DNA of 64,000 bases from Hymenobacter sp. DG25A (lineage in GTDB: Bacteria > Bacteroidota > Bacteroidia > Cytophagales > Hymenobacteraceae): assembly GCF_001280305.1 (NCBI RefSeq), contig NZ_CP012623.1:3410001-3474000 (forward strand), in the 5' to 3' direction. Made by a program: the position numbers and the translations under genes. Shown here one piece after another: positions 9,058-17,227 of this stretch (the stretch's first letter is position 1; each line of letters opens with the position of its first letter). Under the pieces are notes generated by a model, which had not been told where the DNA came from, made no database searches, and saw only the letters and a list, made by a program, of their open reading frames with translations.

Positions 9058-9459
9058 ATGAAAACTTCCTTTTTCCGTGTTGTAGTTCTGGTTGGGTTGT
9101 GGCTGCTGACGACAGTAGGTGCCTACGCTCAGGGCGAAGCTTTCGGGGCTGTGAAGGGTGCCGTCCGCGGTGGCTCTTCCCACGGCGTGGCGCAGTACTT
9201 CGGCTCGGCCGTGGAGCTGGGCTTTGATGGCGACAAGCAGAGCTATAGTGCTACCCAGGCCGAGTTTGTCCTGAAGGACTTCTTTGCCAAGAACGCACCC
9301 ACCAGCTTCGAGTTTATTCACCAGGGTTCTTCAAACGAAGGCATTCAGTATGCCATCGGCAAGTACGTGGGCAAAAGCGGCTCCTATCGGGTGTTCATTA
9401 AAATGAAGCCCGCCCAGGGTAAGCTGCTCATCGATACCATTGACTTCACCAAAGAATAA
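9058..9459 (+). CDS. DUF4783 family secreted protein
   Basis: A 133-residue protein with a cleavable signal peptide (hydrophobic to about residue 23, cleavage near AYAQG) and a small alpha+beta domain with GFDGDKQSYSATQAEFVLKD and the closing KMKPAQGKLLIDTIDFTKE. This matches the DUF4783 family of Bacteroidota, a cystatin/NTF2-like fold of unknown function commonly found next to nadC, as here. The secretion signal and conserved neighbour are seen or known; no function is inferred. A hairpin terminator follows before nadC, so the two may be transcribed separately. Confidence 0.85.
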   Translation: MKTSFFRVVVLVGLWLLTTVGAYAQGEAFGAVKGAVRGGSSHGVAQYFGSAVELGFDGDKQSYSATQAEFVLKDFFAKNAPTSFEFIHQGSSNEGIQYAIGKYVGKSGSYRVFIKMKPAQGKLLIDTIDFTKE

Positions 9460-9581
9460 AGACCTGTTTAGGGTACAGGAAGTAAAAAGCAGGCGAACCG
9501 GGCCGGCAGCCAGCTGCCAAGAAGCGGCCCCTATTCCGGATCAGCCACTGCTTTAACTTCTTACCTATATTGTCCTCCTGA

Positions 9582-9613
9582 AAAAAGGCCCCGGCGTATG
9601 TCGGGGCCTTTTT
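9582..9613 (+). terminator. Intrinsic terminator after the DUF4783 gene
   Basis: AAAAAGGCCCCG pairs with CGGGGCCTTTTT around an 8-base loop and is followed by a T-rich run. It ends only 13 bases before the nadC GTG start, so the nadC promoter must lie upstream of or within this hairpin, or the hairpin must be read through. Confidence 0.85.
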
Positions 9614-9626
9614 CTATTTTTGCACC

Positions 9627-10487
9627 GTGCAAAACGCCCCGTACCTCACCCCGAACGCTCTTTCTGAATTCATCCGAACTGCCCTGGCCGAAGACGTCGG
9701 CGACGGCGACCATTCCTCTCTGGCTTCTATTCCGGCCTCAGCCCACAACCGGGCGCGGCTGCTGGTAAAAGGTGAGGGGGTTTTGGCAGGCGTGGAGCTG
9801 GCCGAGCTCATCTTTAAGCAGGTAGATCCGGCTCTGACGGTGGAAGTGCTGCTGGCCGATGGCACCCGCGTGCGGCACGGCGACGTGGCTTTCACGGTAG
9901 AAGGGCCCGCCCGCAGTATTCTGACTGCCGAGCGGCTGGTACTCAACTGCATGCAGCGCATGAGTGGCATTGCCACCTACACGGCCCATCTGATGGAGCT
10001 GCTGGCCGGCACCCAGGCCCGCCTGCTCGATACGCGCAAAACCACGCCCAACTTCCGCCTCTGCGAGAAATGGGCCGTGCTCATTGGCGGCGGCACCAAC
10101 CACCGCTACGGGCTGTTTGATATGATTATGCTGAAGGATAATCATGTGGATTACGCGGGCGGCATCCGGCAGGCTATTGAGGCCACCCACGCTTACCTGC
10201 GCCAGCTGGGCCGCACCTTGCCCATTGAAATTGAAACCCGCACGCTGGCCGAGGTGCAGCAGGTGCTGGACACGGGCGGCGTAGACCGCATCATGCTGGA
10301 TAATATGGCGCCCGCCCAGCTGCAGGAAGCCGTGGCCCTGATTGCCGGGCGCTTCCCCACGGAAGCCTCCGGGGGCATTACCGAGGAAACCATTGGAGAA
10401 GTTGGCGGCACCGGCGTCGATTTTATCTCGGTAGGCGCCCTCACGCACTCGGCCGGCAGCCTGGATATGAGTTTGAAAGCTTTTTAA
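9627..10487 (+). CDS. nadC: Nicotinate-nucleotide pyrophosphorylase (carboxylating)
   Basis: Quinolinate phosphoribosyltransferase: quinolinate plus PRPP gives nicotinate mononucleotide, CO2 and PPi, in NAD synthesis. The 286-residue protein shows EDVGDGDHSS at the N-terminus, ERLVLNCMQRMSGIAT, the signature LLDTRKTTPNFRLCEKWAV followed by GGGTNHRYGLFDMIMLKDNH, then EIETRTL and SVGALTHS near the end. These supply the Arg/Lys/His residues that bind quinolinate and PRPP. The start must be the GTG at 9627: there is no upstream ATG in frame, and translation from here gives the standard N-terminus. A leaderless or very short leader is implied by the terminator ending at 9613. Confidence 0.96.
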   Translation: MQNAPYLTPNALSEFIRTALAEDVGDGDHSSLASIPASAHNRARLLVKGEGVLAGVELAELIFKQVDPALTVEVLLADGTRVRHGDVAFTVEGPARSILTAERLVLNCMQRMSGIATYTAHLMELLAGTQARLLDTRKTTPNFRLCEKWAVLIGGGTNHRYGLFDMIMLKDNHVDYAGGIRQAIEATHAYLRQLGRTLPIEIETRTLAEVQQVLDTGGVDRIMLDNMAPAQLQEAVALIAGRFPTEASGGITEETIGEVGGTGVDFISVGALTHSAGSLDMSLKAF

Positions 10488-10572
10488 TGCGTGACTAGCT
10501 GAACGGTGCCGGTTGCCAGGTTTTTCTGGTACATAACCTGCCCCTAACAACTGGCCACCAACAAATAATACC

Positions 10573-11181
10573 ATGCAACAACCCAATCAACGCGGATTCC
10601 GCCAGGCCCAGGGGGCTTCCCCGCTGGCTATCCGCACCAAAAAAAGCCAGCTCGACTCGAATACCTACGTCCGCATGGCCCTCACCGAAGTCTGGAAAAA
10701 GGAGTGGTGGTACGCCCTCATTCCGCTGGTTATCGTGCTGCTGCCCGCCATTTTTGTGTTTTCGTGGTGGTGGGTAGTGGCCGCTGTGCTGGTTACGGTG
10801 CTGTTCGTGGTGCTGCGTTCGGCACAGGTGCAGGCCCTGGCCCAAATGGAGCAAACCAAAGCCCTGTTTGAGCGGGTGAACTACGAAATAGACCAGCGCC
10901 AGATCCTGATGCGCCTGAACGACAAGCAGGGCATGAACATTCCGTGGGAAATGATAGAAAAAGTACGGCAGCAGGATGGTGCCTACCAGCTCTACCTGAA
11001 AGCCCCCGCTAATGCTGAAATGCCTACCGGGTGGAAAGGCTGGGTAGCCCGCACGTTCACGGTACCCATGTTCCTGTACCTGCCCACGCGTATCTTCAAC
11101 TCGCCCAACGACCTGAAGCTGTTTGAATCGCTGCTGCGCCGCAAGAGCCTGCTGGCCGCCGAGGCGAAGCCAGCAGCTTAA
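10573..11181 (+). CDS. Membrane protein with YcxB-like C-terminal domain
   Basis: A 202-residue protein. After a soluble N-terminus of about 50 residues come two transmembrane helices (YALIPLVIVLLPAIFVF and WWVVAAVLVTVLFVVL), then a cytoplasmic domain in which NIPWEMIEKVRQQDGAYQLY and FLYLPTRIFNSPNDLKLFES resemble the YcxB-like/PH-like domain of two-helix membrane proteins. Function is unknown. It follows nadC by about 85 bases on the same strand and may be in the same transcript. The ATG at 10573 is the natural start, with a polar Gln/Asn-rich beginning. Confidence 0.75.
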   Translation: MQQPNQRGFRQAQGASPLAIRTKKSQLDSNTYVRMALTEVWKKEWWYALIPLVIVLLPAIFVFSWWWVVAAVLVTVLFVVLRSAQVQALAQMEQTKALFERVNYEIDQRQILMRLNDKQGMNIPWEMIEKVRQQDGAYQLYLKAPANAEMPTGWKGWVARTFTVPMFLYLPTRIFNSPNDLKLFESLLRRKSLLAAEAKPAA

Positions 11182-11201
11182 CCGGAGTGGCGGCTGCCTC
11201 G

Positions 11202-11209
11202 TACCTTTG
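11202..11209 (+). promoter_or_regulatory. Bacteroidota-type -7 box
   Basis: TACCTTTG, 26 bases before the lipoprotein start at 11235, matches TAnnTTTG. The -33 region has only a weak TTA, so this is a candidate from the -7 box alone. Confidence 0.45.
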
Positions 11210-11234
11210 TTTACGTCTTTTGCTGAATATCTAT

Positions 11235-11579
11235 ATGAACTCCAAACAACTGCTCTCCTGCCTGGCCGCTGGCCTGATGCTGGCCTCCTGCAGCGCCGAA
11301 CCTTCTGACTGGCGCCCCGAAAAGAAAGTATCCCTGGACATGGTGGCTCCCGGCACCCGCTCGTCGCAGTACTTTGATCAGCACACTGCCGAAGCGCCAA
11401 GCCAGCACAAAGGCGCCGCTATTGAGGAGCCCATCAGCTCCGGCGTAGATCTGGAGCGCCACGGCAAAGAACCCGCTGAGCATACTATTTCAGCCGATGC
11501 TGAGAAGGTAGAGCTGACCAAGCGGGAAAAGGATGCGCCCAAGCCGGCAAAAGCCAGCGATTCGCCCATCGGAGAGTAA
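11235..11579 (+). CDS. Small lipoprotein, function unknown
   Basis: A 114-residue predicted lipoprotein from the ATG at 11235, with lipobox LMLASC. The mature part is short, highly charged and apparently disordered, with Lys/Glu-rich stretches such as EKVELTKREKDAPKPAK. No family is recognised. The next gene, another small lipoprotein, starts nine bases after the stop, so the two form a likely operon. The TAccTTTG box just upstream supports transcription starting here and not from the nadC side. Confidence 0.65.
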   Translation: MNSKQLLSCLAAGLMLASCSAEPSDWRPEKKVSLDMVAPGTRSSQYFDQHTAEAPSQHKGAAIEEPISSGVDLERHGKEPAEHTISADAEKVELTKREKDAPKPAKASDSPIGE

Positions 11580-11588
11580 GTCCCATCC

Positions 11589-11873
11589 ATGTTGAAGTCA
11601 ATCAAAGCAACCGCGGCTGGCCTCGTGCTGGTCGCGGTTAGCGCTTTAGCCTCCTGCCAGAGCGAGCCGGCTACCACCACGCCCGCCACGGCTGCTGCGC
11701 CTTCTACCGCGCCTGCCACGGCTCCGGTAGCCAGGGTAGCGGCCTACGTGTGCCCCATGAACTGCGAAGGCAGCGCCAGCGACAAGCCCGGCAAATGCCC
11801 CGTGTGCGGCATGGACCTGGAGCCTAACCCTGCTGCTGCTCAGTCGGCTGCGGCCGGCCCCGACTCGCTGTAA
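11589..11873 (+). CDS. Small lipoprotein with heavy-metal-binding (HMBD) motif
   Basis: A 94-residue protein with a signal peptide and lipobox ALASC, an alanine/threonine/proline-rich spacer and a C-terminal metal-binding segment YVCPMNCEGSASDKPGKCP ending VCGMDLEP. The YxCPM...CPxCGM pattern is the heavy-metal-binding domain found on copper/silver efflux proteins and as stand-alone Bacteroidota lipoproteins. A role in binding copper or another soft metal at the cell surface is inferred. No efflux pump gene is adjacent. It is probably co-transcribed with the lipoprotein nine bases upstream. Confidence 0.85.
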   Translation: MLKSIKATAAGLVLVAVSALASCQSEPATTTPATAAAPSTAPATAPVARVAAYVCPMNCEGSASDKPGKCPVCGMDLEPNPAAAQSAAAGPDSL

Positions 11874-11926
11874 TAATAAAACGGCTATGCCGGCCGCGCC
11901 TATTTTATTGGTTTATTTTCTCCCGC

Positions 11927-12670
11927 ATGGCGCAGTCGTTTGATCCGGAATGGTTCAGCACGTGGTTTGATTCTCCCTACTATCACCTGCTGTACCGCGA
12001 CCGGGACCAGCAGGAAGCGGAGCATTTTATCGACTGGCTGCTGGCCCACCTGCAGCCCAAACCCACGCACCACCTGCTGGATCTGGGGTGCGGCAAGGGG
12101 CGCCATGCTATTTACCTCAGCCAGCACGGCTACGATGTAACCGGGGTCGACCTGTCGCCCCAGAGCATTGCCTATGCCCGGCAGTTTGCGCACGAACACC
12201 TGCACTTCTACGTGCACGACATGCGCGACCCGCTGCCCTACGGCCCGTTCGACTTCATTTTTAACCTCTTTACCAGTTTCGGCTACTTTCAGAACGAAAC
12301 TGAGAATGTGGTGGCCCTGCGCTCGGCGGTGCAGGCCCTGAAGCCGGGCGGTAAGCTGGTTATTGATTTCATGAACACCGAGCGCACCGTGCGCGAGCTG
12401 GTCAGCCACGAGGAAAAAACGGTAGACGGCATCACCTTCCACCTCACCCGCCACCTCGATGCCGACTTCATTGTAAAGGATATTCGCTTTGCGGATGAGC
12501 ACGGGCGGCTTCACCATCATCAGGAGCGGGTGCGGGCCCTGCGGCGGGCGCAGTTTGAGGAGTACTTCTCCATGACGGACCTACGTCTGGCCGAAGTGCT
12601 GGGAGACTATCACCTGGCGCCCTACAACGAACAGACCAGCCCCCGAATGATCTTCGTGCTCAAGAAATAA
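11927..12670 (+). CDS. Class I SAM-dependent methyltransferase
   Basis: A 247-residue cytoplasmic protein with a Rossmann methyltransferase core: motif I LLDLGCGKGRHAIYLS (residues about 51-66), the acidic end of strand 2 in VTGVDLSPQSIAYARQ, and motif IV-like DFIFNLFTSFGYF, followed by KPGGKLVIDFMN. The substrate is unknown; the family is often annotated as a generic methyltransferase (Methyltransf_25 type). The ATG at 11927 gives a natural short N-terminus. A palindromic repeat, not a typical terminator, follows about 40 bases after the stop. Confidence 0.87.
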   Translation: MAQSFDPEWFSTWFDSPYYHLLYRDRDQQEAEHFIDWLLAHLQPKPTHHLLDLGCGKGRHAIYLSQHGYDVTGVDLSPQSIAYARQFAHEHLHFYVHDMRDPLPYGPFDFIFNLFTSFGYFQNETENVVALRSAVQALKPGGKLVIDFMNTERTVRELVSHEEKTVDGITFHLTRHLDADFIVKDIRFADEHGRLHHHQERVRALRRAQFEEYFSMTDLRLAEVLGDYHLAPYNEQTSPRMIFVLKK

Positions 12671-12709
12671 GGAGGAAATTGTAAAGTGGTGAGATGATGA
12701 AAAAAAGAG

Positions 12710-12819
12710 CTGTCATCCTGAGGCGGTAGCCGAAGGACCTTATGCCGGTTGAACGAGTCATTGTTACGATGGCCGTTCCAGCATGATAAGGTCCTTCGGC
12801 TACCGCCTCAGGATGACAG
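12710..12819. repeat. Palindromic repeat, family A, copy A1
   Basis: Perfectly matching 34-base arms at 12710-12743 and 12786-12819 around a 42-base loop. The outer part is CTGTCATCCTGAG, the interior is specific to this copy (GCGGTAGCC), and GAAGGACCTT follows. The loop is homologous to the other family A copies when reverse-complemented, so this copy lies in the opposite orientation. It is intergenic between two same-strand genes. A run of imperfect TTCAC repeats follows at about 12846-12890. Confidence 0.88.
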
Positions 12820-12892
12820 AACGAAAAAACGCACTACTTCCCTAGCTCACCACTTCACTATTTCACCAACCCACTACTTCACCATTTTACCT

Positions 12893-13621
12893 ATGTGGTT
12901 AGCCATTGCCGTGTTATTCGGATCGGTGCTCGGGGCTGGCTGGCTCACCCGCCTGATTCCAACGGCGCATACCACCTGGCTGAAGCCGCTGCTGGCTTTC
13001 AGTGGGGCGTATCTGTTCACGCTTACCGTTACGCACCTGCTGCCGGAGGCCCTGCAGCTTTCCCCCAATTCGCACCGGGTAGGCTACTTTGTGCTGGCCG
13101 GTTTCTTTGGGCAGTTGCTGCTGGAGGTGTTCTCGCAGGGCGTGGAGCACGGGCATATTCACCATCATACCGGCCATGGCGGGCGGGTGCCCTTTCTCCT
13201 GCTGTTTGCCCTGGTGCTGCACTCTTTTATGGAAGGCAGTATTCTGGTGCGCACCCCGGAGGCCGGCGACATTGCCCGGAACTTTTATACCGTGGTAGCG
13301 GGCGTGGCGCTGCACCATATTCCGGCGGCCATTGCCCTGATGGCGGCGCTCATGCTTCGCTTAGGAAGCTTTACGAAGGCCCTGCCTTATCTGCTGCTCT
13401 TCGCGCTGGCCTCCCCGGCCGGTGTGTTGGTGAGCAACTACGTAGCGCTGGATGCCCTGCTGCATAACGGCTGGTACGCGGCGCTGCTGGGCCTGGTGGC
13501 CGGCAATTTTCTGCACGTATCCACCACAATTCTCTTTGAAACCAGCCCCGAGCATCGCCTGAATATGCCCAAGCTGACGGCCACCGTGCTGGGCGCCGGG
13601 CTGGCGCTGCTGGTCAGCTAG
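12893..13621 (+). CDS. ZIP-family divalent metal transporter
   Basis: A 242-residue inner-membrane protein with about eight hydrophobic helices. The ZIP signatures are in the expected helices: HLLPEAL early, a His-rich loop EHGHIHHHTGHGGR before the metal-binding helices, then ALVLHSFMEGSILV and VALHHIPAAIALMAAL, which place His and Glu in the bilayer as in ZIP zinc/iron importers. The predicted role is uptake of Zn2+ or a similar ion. The start at ATG 12893 is chosen because the upstream extension crosses the palindromic repeat. The CbpM-like gene converges from the right with only six bases between stops. Confidence 0.88.
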   Translation: MWLAIAVLFGSVLGAGWLTRLIPTAHTTWLKPLLAFSGAYLFTLTVTHLLPEALQLSPNSHRVGYFVLAGFFGQLLLEVFSQGVEHGHIHHHTGHGGRVPFLLLFALVLHSFMEGSILVRTPEAGDIARNFYTVVAGVALHHIPAAIALMAALMLRLGSFTKALPYLLLFALASPAGVLVSNYVALDALLHNGWYAALLGLVAGNFLHVSTTILFETSPEHRLNMPKLTATVLGAGLALLVS

Positions 13622-13627
13622 TCTATT

Positions 13628-13951
13628 TTATTCTATATCGAAGGTGGGGGCGGAGCCACCCAATAGGCGCTCCAACTGGGCGGCGCGGGCCTGCTGGCGC
13701 TGTAGCTCGGCCTGCAGGCTGAGCAGCCGCTGACGCATGGCCAGTACAATATCCACGCCTTCGGGGCTCAGGCCCAGGTCGTGCTGCAGGCGGGCCAGGC
13801 GGGCCAGATGGTCAGGCTCAGCCAGAATGGCATCGGGCGCTTCGGCGCGCTGCACCAGGCCAAACTCCGTGAACTCCCGCAGGTCAGTTTCGCTCAGCCC
13901 ATAAACGGCCGCGCACTCCCGGTAGGTAATGGTGATGATGTGCGTTTCCAT
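13628..13951 (-). CDS. CbpM-like chaperone modulator (MerR-type)
   Basis: A 107-residue protein with a MerR-like helix-turn-helix (TYRECAAVYGLSETDLREFT) followed by a coiled-coil-prone helix rich in Leu, Arg and Gln (about residues 65-95). This is the pattern of CbpM, which binds the J-domain of CbpA and restrains DnaK co-chaperone activity. Here it lies just downstream of a CbpA-like gene on the same strand, with 71 bases between them, supporting the assignment. The ATG at 13949-13951 is used; the upstream TTG extension adds three residues only. No DNA-binding function is claimed. Confidence 0.8.
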   Translation of the reverse strand: METHIITITYRECAAVYGLSETDLREFTEFGLVQRAEAPDAILAEPDHLARLARLQHDLGLSPEGVDIVLAMRQRLLSLQAELQRQQARAAQLERLLGGSAPTFDIE

Positions 13952-14022
13952 ACTCTTCAATTGTCAGTTTCCGATGAATGGCAGCCAGTTGCCTGGCAAA
14001 GCGCCCTGTTAACGGGCCACCT

Positions 14023-14961
14023 CTATTCCTTGCGCAGCTCCGCCAGCTGTTGAAACAGTTCCTTTTCCTTATCGCTCAGGTGCTTGGGCAGCGTTAAGGT
14101 AAGGCGCAGGTACAAGTCGCCGAACTGACCGGCTTGCCGGTAAACCGGGAACCCCTTGCCGCGCAGCCGCAGCCGCGTGCCGTTCTGGGTTTCGGGCTTG
14201 ATGTTGATTTTCACTGGCCCGGAGAGGGTTTCCACCACCTGCTCGCCACCCAGCAGCGCTTTGTAAATGCTGACGGGAACCTCCATGGTCAGGTCGTGGC
14301 CGGTGCGGGTGTAGCGTGGGTCGAGCTTGATGCGGAAGGTAATGTAGAGCGAGCCATTGGGGCCGCCGTGGCGCCCGGGGCCGCCCTGGTCGCGCAGCCG
14401 GATGGTCTGGCCGTCTTCCACGCCGGGTTGAATGGTGATGCGTAGGTTTTTGCCGTTGACAGTGAGCGTACGCGGCCCGCCCCGGTAGGCTTCTTCCAGC
14501 GTGAGTTCCAGCTCGGCCTGGTAATCCTGGCCGGCGCCGGCGCGGGCACCTCCGCTGCGGCCGCCTCCGCCACCCATGCCGCCAAAAATGGAGCTGAAGA
14601 AATCGGAGAAATCCGCGTCGCCAAAGGGGTTTTCGCCCCCGCTGAAGCCGCCGTAGCCCCCCGCACCGGGCTGCCCCCCATACTGGGACCAGTCAAATCC
14701 GGCGCTGCCCCGGCCGGCGCCCCCGGTCTGCTGATAGCGCTGCCAGTCGGCCCCTAGCTGGTCGTATTTTTTGCGCTTCTCCTCGTCGCTGAGCACCTCA
14801 TTGGCCTCATTCACTTCCTTGAACTTGCGCTCGGACTCCGGGTCGTTCGGGTTCACATCGGGGTGATACTTGCGGGCCAGCTTGCGGTATTGCTTCCGGA
14901 TCTGGTCTTTGGTAGCCGACTTATCGAGCTCGAGAATCTTGTAGTAGTCTTTGTAATCCAC
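14023..14961 (-). CDS. DnaJ/CbpA-family co-chaperone
   Basis: A 312-residue J-domain protein of the CbpA type that should stimulate DnaK. Layout: J-domain (residues about 3-70) with the HPD tripeptide in KLARKYHPDVNPND; a Gly/Phe-rich linker with GGMGGGGGRSGGARAG; then two beta-barrel C-terminal domains beginning QAELELTLEEAYRGGPRTL and ending before a short helical tail. The Cys-rich zinc finger of DnaJ is absent, which separates it from DnaJ proper. No in-frame ATG precedes the J-domain; the GTG at 14959-14961 places the start immediately before DYKDYYKILELD, the usual beginning. It is probably an operon with the CbpM-like gene. Confidence 0.92.
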   Translation of the reverse strand: MDYKDYYKILELDKSATKDQIRKQYRKLARKYHPDVNPNDPESERKFKEVNEANEVLSDEEKRKKYDQLGADWQRYQQTGGAGRGSAGFDWSQYGGQPGAGGYGGFSGGENPFGDADFSDFFSSIFGGMGGGGGRSGGARAGAGQDYQAELELTLEEAYRGGPRTLTVNGKNLRITIQPGVEDGQTIRLRDQGGPGRHGGPNGSLYITFRIKLDPRYTRTGHDLTMEVPVSIYKALLGGEQVVETLSGPVKINIKPETQNGTRLRLRGKGFPVYRQAGQFGDLYLRLTLTLPKHLSDKEKELFQQLAELRKE

Positions 14962-15169
14962 GGGGTGCAACGCTGGGCGTGAGAAAGCGGACAAAAGGTA
15001 GCACTAGGGCCGCTACCCTGCTTGAGGGTACGCAAAACAATAGCGGGTGGCCGGGGTCAAAAACGAATCTGCCAAAAGAGAAGTTGTGAAGGCGGGGCTG
15101 CCAGTACTTTCTGGCCTGTAATTTGTACTTTGTAGACCCATTCCCCACCCTTTGTTTATTCTTTTTTCT

Positions 15170-15595
15170 ATGAAGCGCTTTACTTATCTCACGTTAGCTC
15201 TGGCTCTATTTGGCCTCACGGCTCAGGCTCAAAGCAAAAAGCTACCCCCGCGCCGCCCGGTGGCGCCCAAGTCCCGCACGGCACCCACCTCTGTTTCTCT
15301 GAAAGAGGGCTATACGATAAAAGATGGTAAGTTTCTGGTAACCCGCAGCGGCCACACCGACCCCGTTCTGCAGGACGAAACCCTGCTGAACGGCACCCGG
15401 GTGAAAGCCGACGGCACCGTAGTACTGCGCGACAGCACCACCGTGCAAATGAAGGAAGGCGACTTTATGTCCCTCACCGGCCGTGTAACCACCAAGGAAA
15501 TGCGGATGGAGCAGGATAGCCTCTCCAAGGCCGCATTTCAGGACACGCAGAAATCCAAGATGAAGCTGAAGACCAAAAAAGGGCGTCGCAGCTAA
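15170..15595 (+). CDS. DUF6799-containing secreted protein
   Basis: A 141-residue protein with a signal peptide (cleavage near AQAQS), a basic Pro/Arg-rich spacer and one copy of a domain with DGKFLVTRSGHTDPVLQDE and NGTRVKADGTVVLRDSTTVQ, then GDFMSLTGRV. This strand-turn pattern matches the DUF6799 family common in Hymenobacter and relatives, of unknown function. The C-terminus is Lys/Arg-rich (KSKMKLKTKKGRR). The ATG at 15170 is the start that puts the signal peptide at the N-terminus. A stem-loop after the gene is shared with the convergent small gene. Confidence 0.75.
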   Translation: MKRFTYLTLALALFGLTAQAQSKKLPPRRPVAPKSRTAPTSVSLKEGYTIKDGKFLVTRSGHTDPVLQDETLLNGTRVKADGTVVLRDSTTVQMKEGDFMSLTGRVTTKEMRMEQDSLSKAAFQDTQKSKMKLKTKKGRRS

Positions 15596-15624
15596 TCAGC
15601 AGTTCCTTTCTTTACCTGATTTTA

Positions 15625-15660
15625 TAAGGGGCAATCCGGCGCTGGCGGGGTTGCCCCTTA
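15625..15660. terminator. Bidirectional stem-loop
   Basis: TAAGGGGCAA pairs with TTGCCCCTTA around a 16-base loop between convergent genes. The right arm includes the stop codon of the small gene at 15658. There is no long T run, so efficiency is uncertain. Confidence 0.6.
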
Positions 15661-15864
15661 CCTGTTGGGGCCGGTTTGGGTGTAGTCCTGCAGAATGGCC
15701 AGGGCCTCGGCATCATCCGGGGCTTCCACTACTTCATCTATCACAAACTGCACTTCGGCTTCGGTCCAGGTCTGGGCCTCGGCCGCTTTTACAAAGGCAC
15801 CCAGCGCGGTATAGCGGCTGGTATAGTTGGCTATGGGCCACTGCACTTTCTTTTTAATGCGCAT
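15658..15864 (-). CDS. Small hypothetical protein
   Basis: A 68-residue soluble protein beginning [20 protein letters not shown] and rich in Ala/Glu/Asp in its second half ([16 protein letters not shown]). I do not recognise the family. It is judged real because it fills the gap between two genes, has an ATG start, a base composition like its neighbours and a balanced helical amphipathic composition. It lies on the same strand as the RlpA-like gene, 24 bases downstream of that gene's stop. Confidence 0.55.
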   Translation of the reverse strand: MRIKKKVQWPIANYTSRYTALGAFVKAAEAQTWTEAEVQFVIDEVVEAPDDAEALAILQDYTQTGPNR

Positions 15865-15888
15865 AAGAGGAAGTTGCTATAGAAGTTG

Positions 15889-16254
15889 TTACCGGGCTTT
15901 TTTCACCACTTTCAGCTGTACCGGCGCTACCCCGGCTTTATCTACCCCAATCTTGTGGGCTGCCTTGCGGGAAAGATCAATGATGCGGCCTTTCACATGC
16001 GGGCCCCGGTCGGTGATGGTGACTTTCACGGAGCGGTGATTCCGCGGGTTGGTTACGCGCACCACCGTGCCAAAGGGCAGGGTATTGTGCGCGGCCGTGC
16101 GCTGCCCCGGCCGATAGATTGAGCCGCTGGCCGTTTTGCGGCCGTTGAATTTATCGGCGTAGTAAGAGGCCTGGCCGGTTTGGGTAAAGGCTTTGCCGCC
16201 GGCGCAGCCCGTCAGGAAAGCCACGGCCAGCAGAAGAAAAGAAAGGAAGCGCAT
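15889..16254 (-). CDS. RlpA-like double-psi beta-barrel lipoprotein
   Basis: A 121-residue lipoprotein: signal with lipobox FLTGC, then the RlpA-like domain with GQASYYADKFNGRKTASGS, HNTLPFGTVVRVTN and the Asp-containing signature VTITDRGPHVKGRIIDLS. RlpA proteins are outer-membrane lipoproteins that cleave glycan strands lacking stem peptides; the conserved Asp of TDRGP is present. The protein is short and has no SPOR domain, so septal targeting by that route is not expected. The start is the ATG at 16252-16254; the open frame extends upstream into the GH25 gene in another frame and is not used. It follows the GH25 gene by 19 bases, suggesting a small cell-wall operon. Confidence 0.88.
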   Translation of the reverse strand: MRFLSFLLLAVAFLTGCAGGKAFTQTGQASYYADKFNGRKTASGSIYRPGQRTAAHNTLPFGTVVRVTNPRNHRSVKVTITDRGPHVKGRIIDLSRKAAHKIGVDKAGVAPVQLKVVKKAR

Positions 16255-16273
16255 TCCGGAAAAATAGCAAAAA

Positions 16274-17113
16274 CTAACGGGGAAGGGGTGCGGCTGCGGG
16301 GCGTGAACCCGCCAGACGCAGGGCCAGCAGATTGTTGTAGTTGCCCTGCAGCACATTAAAGTCCACGGTACCCCGGATGCCGGGCACGTAGGATTCGTCG
16401 CTGTGCTGCCAGATAATCCACTTCTCCCGGGCCAGGGCCGGCTGAGCCACCTCATAGTGCGCCAGCCACAGCGGGTACTTGTCAAAATGCCCGGCCAGAT
16501 AGCGGCGGTAGAAGCTGTAGTTGGAATACAGGATGGGGCGGGCACCGTAGTGGCGCTCTACCAGCCGCAGCCAGGTGGCAATGTTGCGGCGCATTACGGC
16601 TACATCATGAAAATCAGGGGCTTCTACGTCCAGCACCGGGGGCAGGTCGCCGGGCTGCAGGGGTACCGTGCGCACAAACAGGTTGGCCTGCTGGGCGCCA
16701 TCGTAGTTGGGCTGGAAGTAGTGGTAGGCCCCGCGGAATACCCCGGCCTTGCGGGCCTCGCGCCAGTTGCGCGGGAAGCGCGGGTCGCGCAGGGTTACGC
16801 CCTCCGTTGCTTTAATAAAGGCAAACCGGACGTTGTTGGCGGCCACGCGGGGCCAGTCGATGTGACCCTGATACGCCGATACATCAATGCCGTGCACGGA
16901 GTAGCCATCCAGCAGGGGTGTGCGCTCTGAGCCCGTCAGGTGCGGATGAACCAGCGTAGCATAAAGGCGGCGCGCATAGCGGTTTACCTGGCGGCGGTAC
17001 TGGCTATAAATTCCGCCGGCCAGCACCAGCAGGAGCAGCCCTACCAACCACCAGCGGCGGGCAGGGCCGGCACGGTGGCGGGCAACGGGAGTACGGCGGC
17101 GGGAACGACTCAT
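16274..17113 (-). CDS. GH25 family muramidase (lysozyme)
   Basis: A 279-residue membrane-anchored glycoside hydrolase. The N-terminus is very basic (MSRSRRRTPVARHR) followed by one transmembrane helix (about residues 22-40) and the GH25 domain: GIDVSAYQGHIDWPRV at the start, FAFIKATEGVTLRDPRF, YHYFQP, and the catalytic acidic pair in VLDVEAPD. The barrel ends with WIIWQHSDESYVPGIRG and VDFNVLQG. It should cleave peptidoglycan between MurNAc and GlcNAc on the periplasmic side. The ATG at 17111-17113 places the basic n-region correctly; the longer open frame was rejected. It is divergent from the VF530 gene and lies upstream of the RlpA-like gene, another wall hydrolase. Confidence 0.92.
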   Translation of the reverse strand: MSRSRRRTPVARHRAGPARRWWLVGLLLLVLAGGIYSQYRRQVNRYARRLYATLVHPHLTGSERTPLLDGYSVHGIDVSAYQGHIDWPRVAANNVRFAFIKATEGVTLRDPRFPRNWREARKAGVFRGAYHYFQPNYDGAQQANLFVRTVPLQPGDLPPVLDVEAPDFHDVAVMRRNIATWLRLVERHYGARPILYSNYSFYRRYLAGHFDKYPLWLAHYEVAQPALAREKWIIWQHSDESYVPGIRGTVDFNVLQGNYNNLLALRLAGSRPAAAPLPR

Positions 17114-17227
17114 AGGCGGGGCATGGCAAAAGTAACGCACGCCGGCCGGTTCTGGTACCTGCGGCCCGGTCCCTGCCTGCCGGAAAGCCGCCAGAGTTTT
17201 TGCAACTTCGCCGCAAAGTATGCTTGT

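Noticed and set aside
12846..12890. Imperfect TTCAC repeats before the ZIP gene as a CRISPR-like or tandem repeat array
   Set aside because: Units are irregular in length and sequence, total under 50 bases, and no spacers or cas genes exist.
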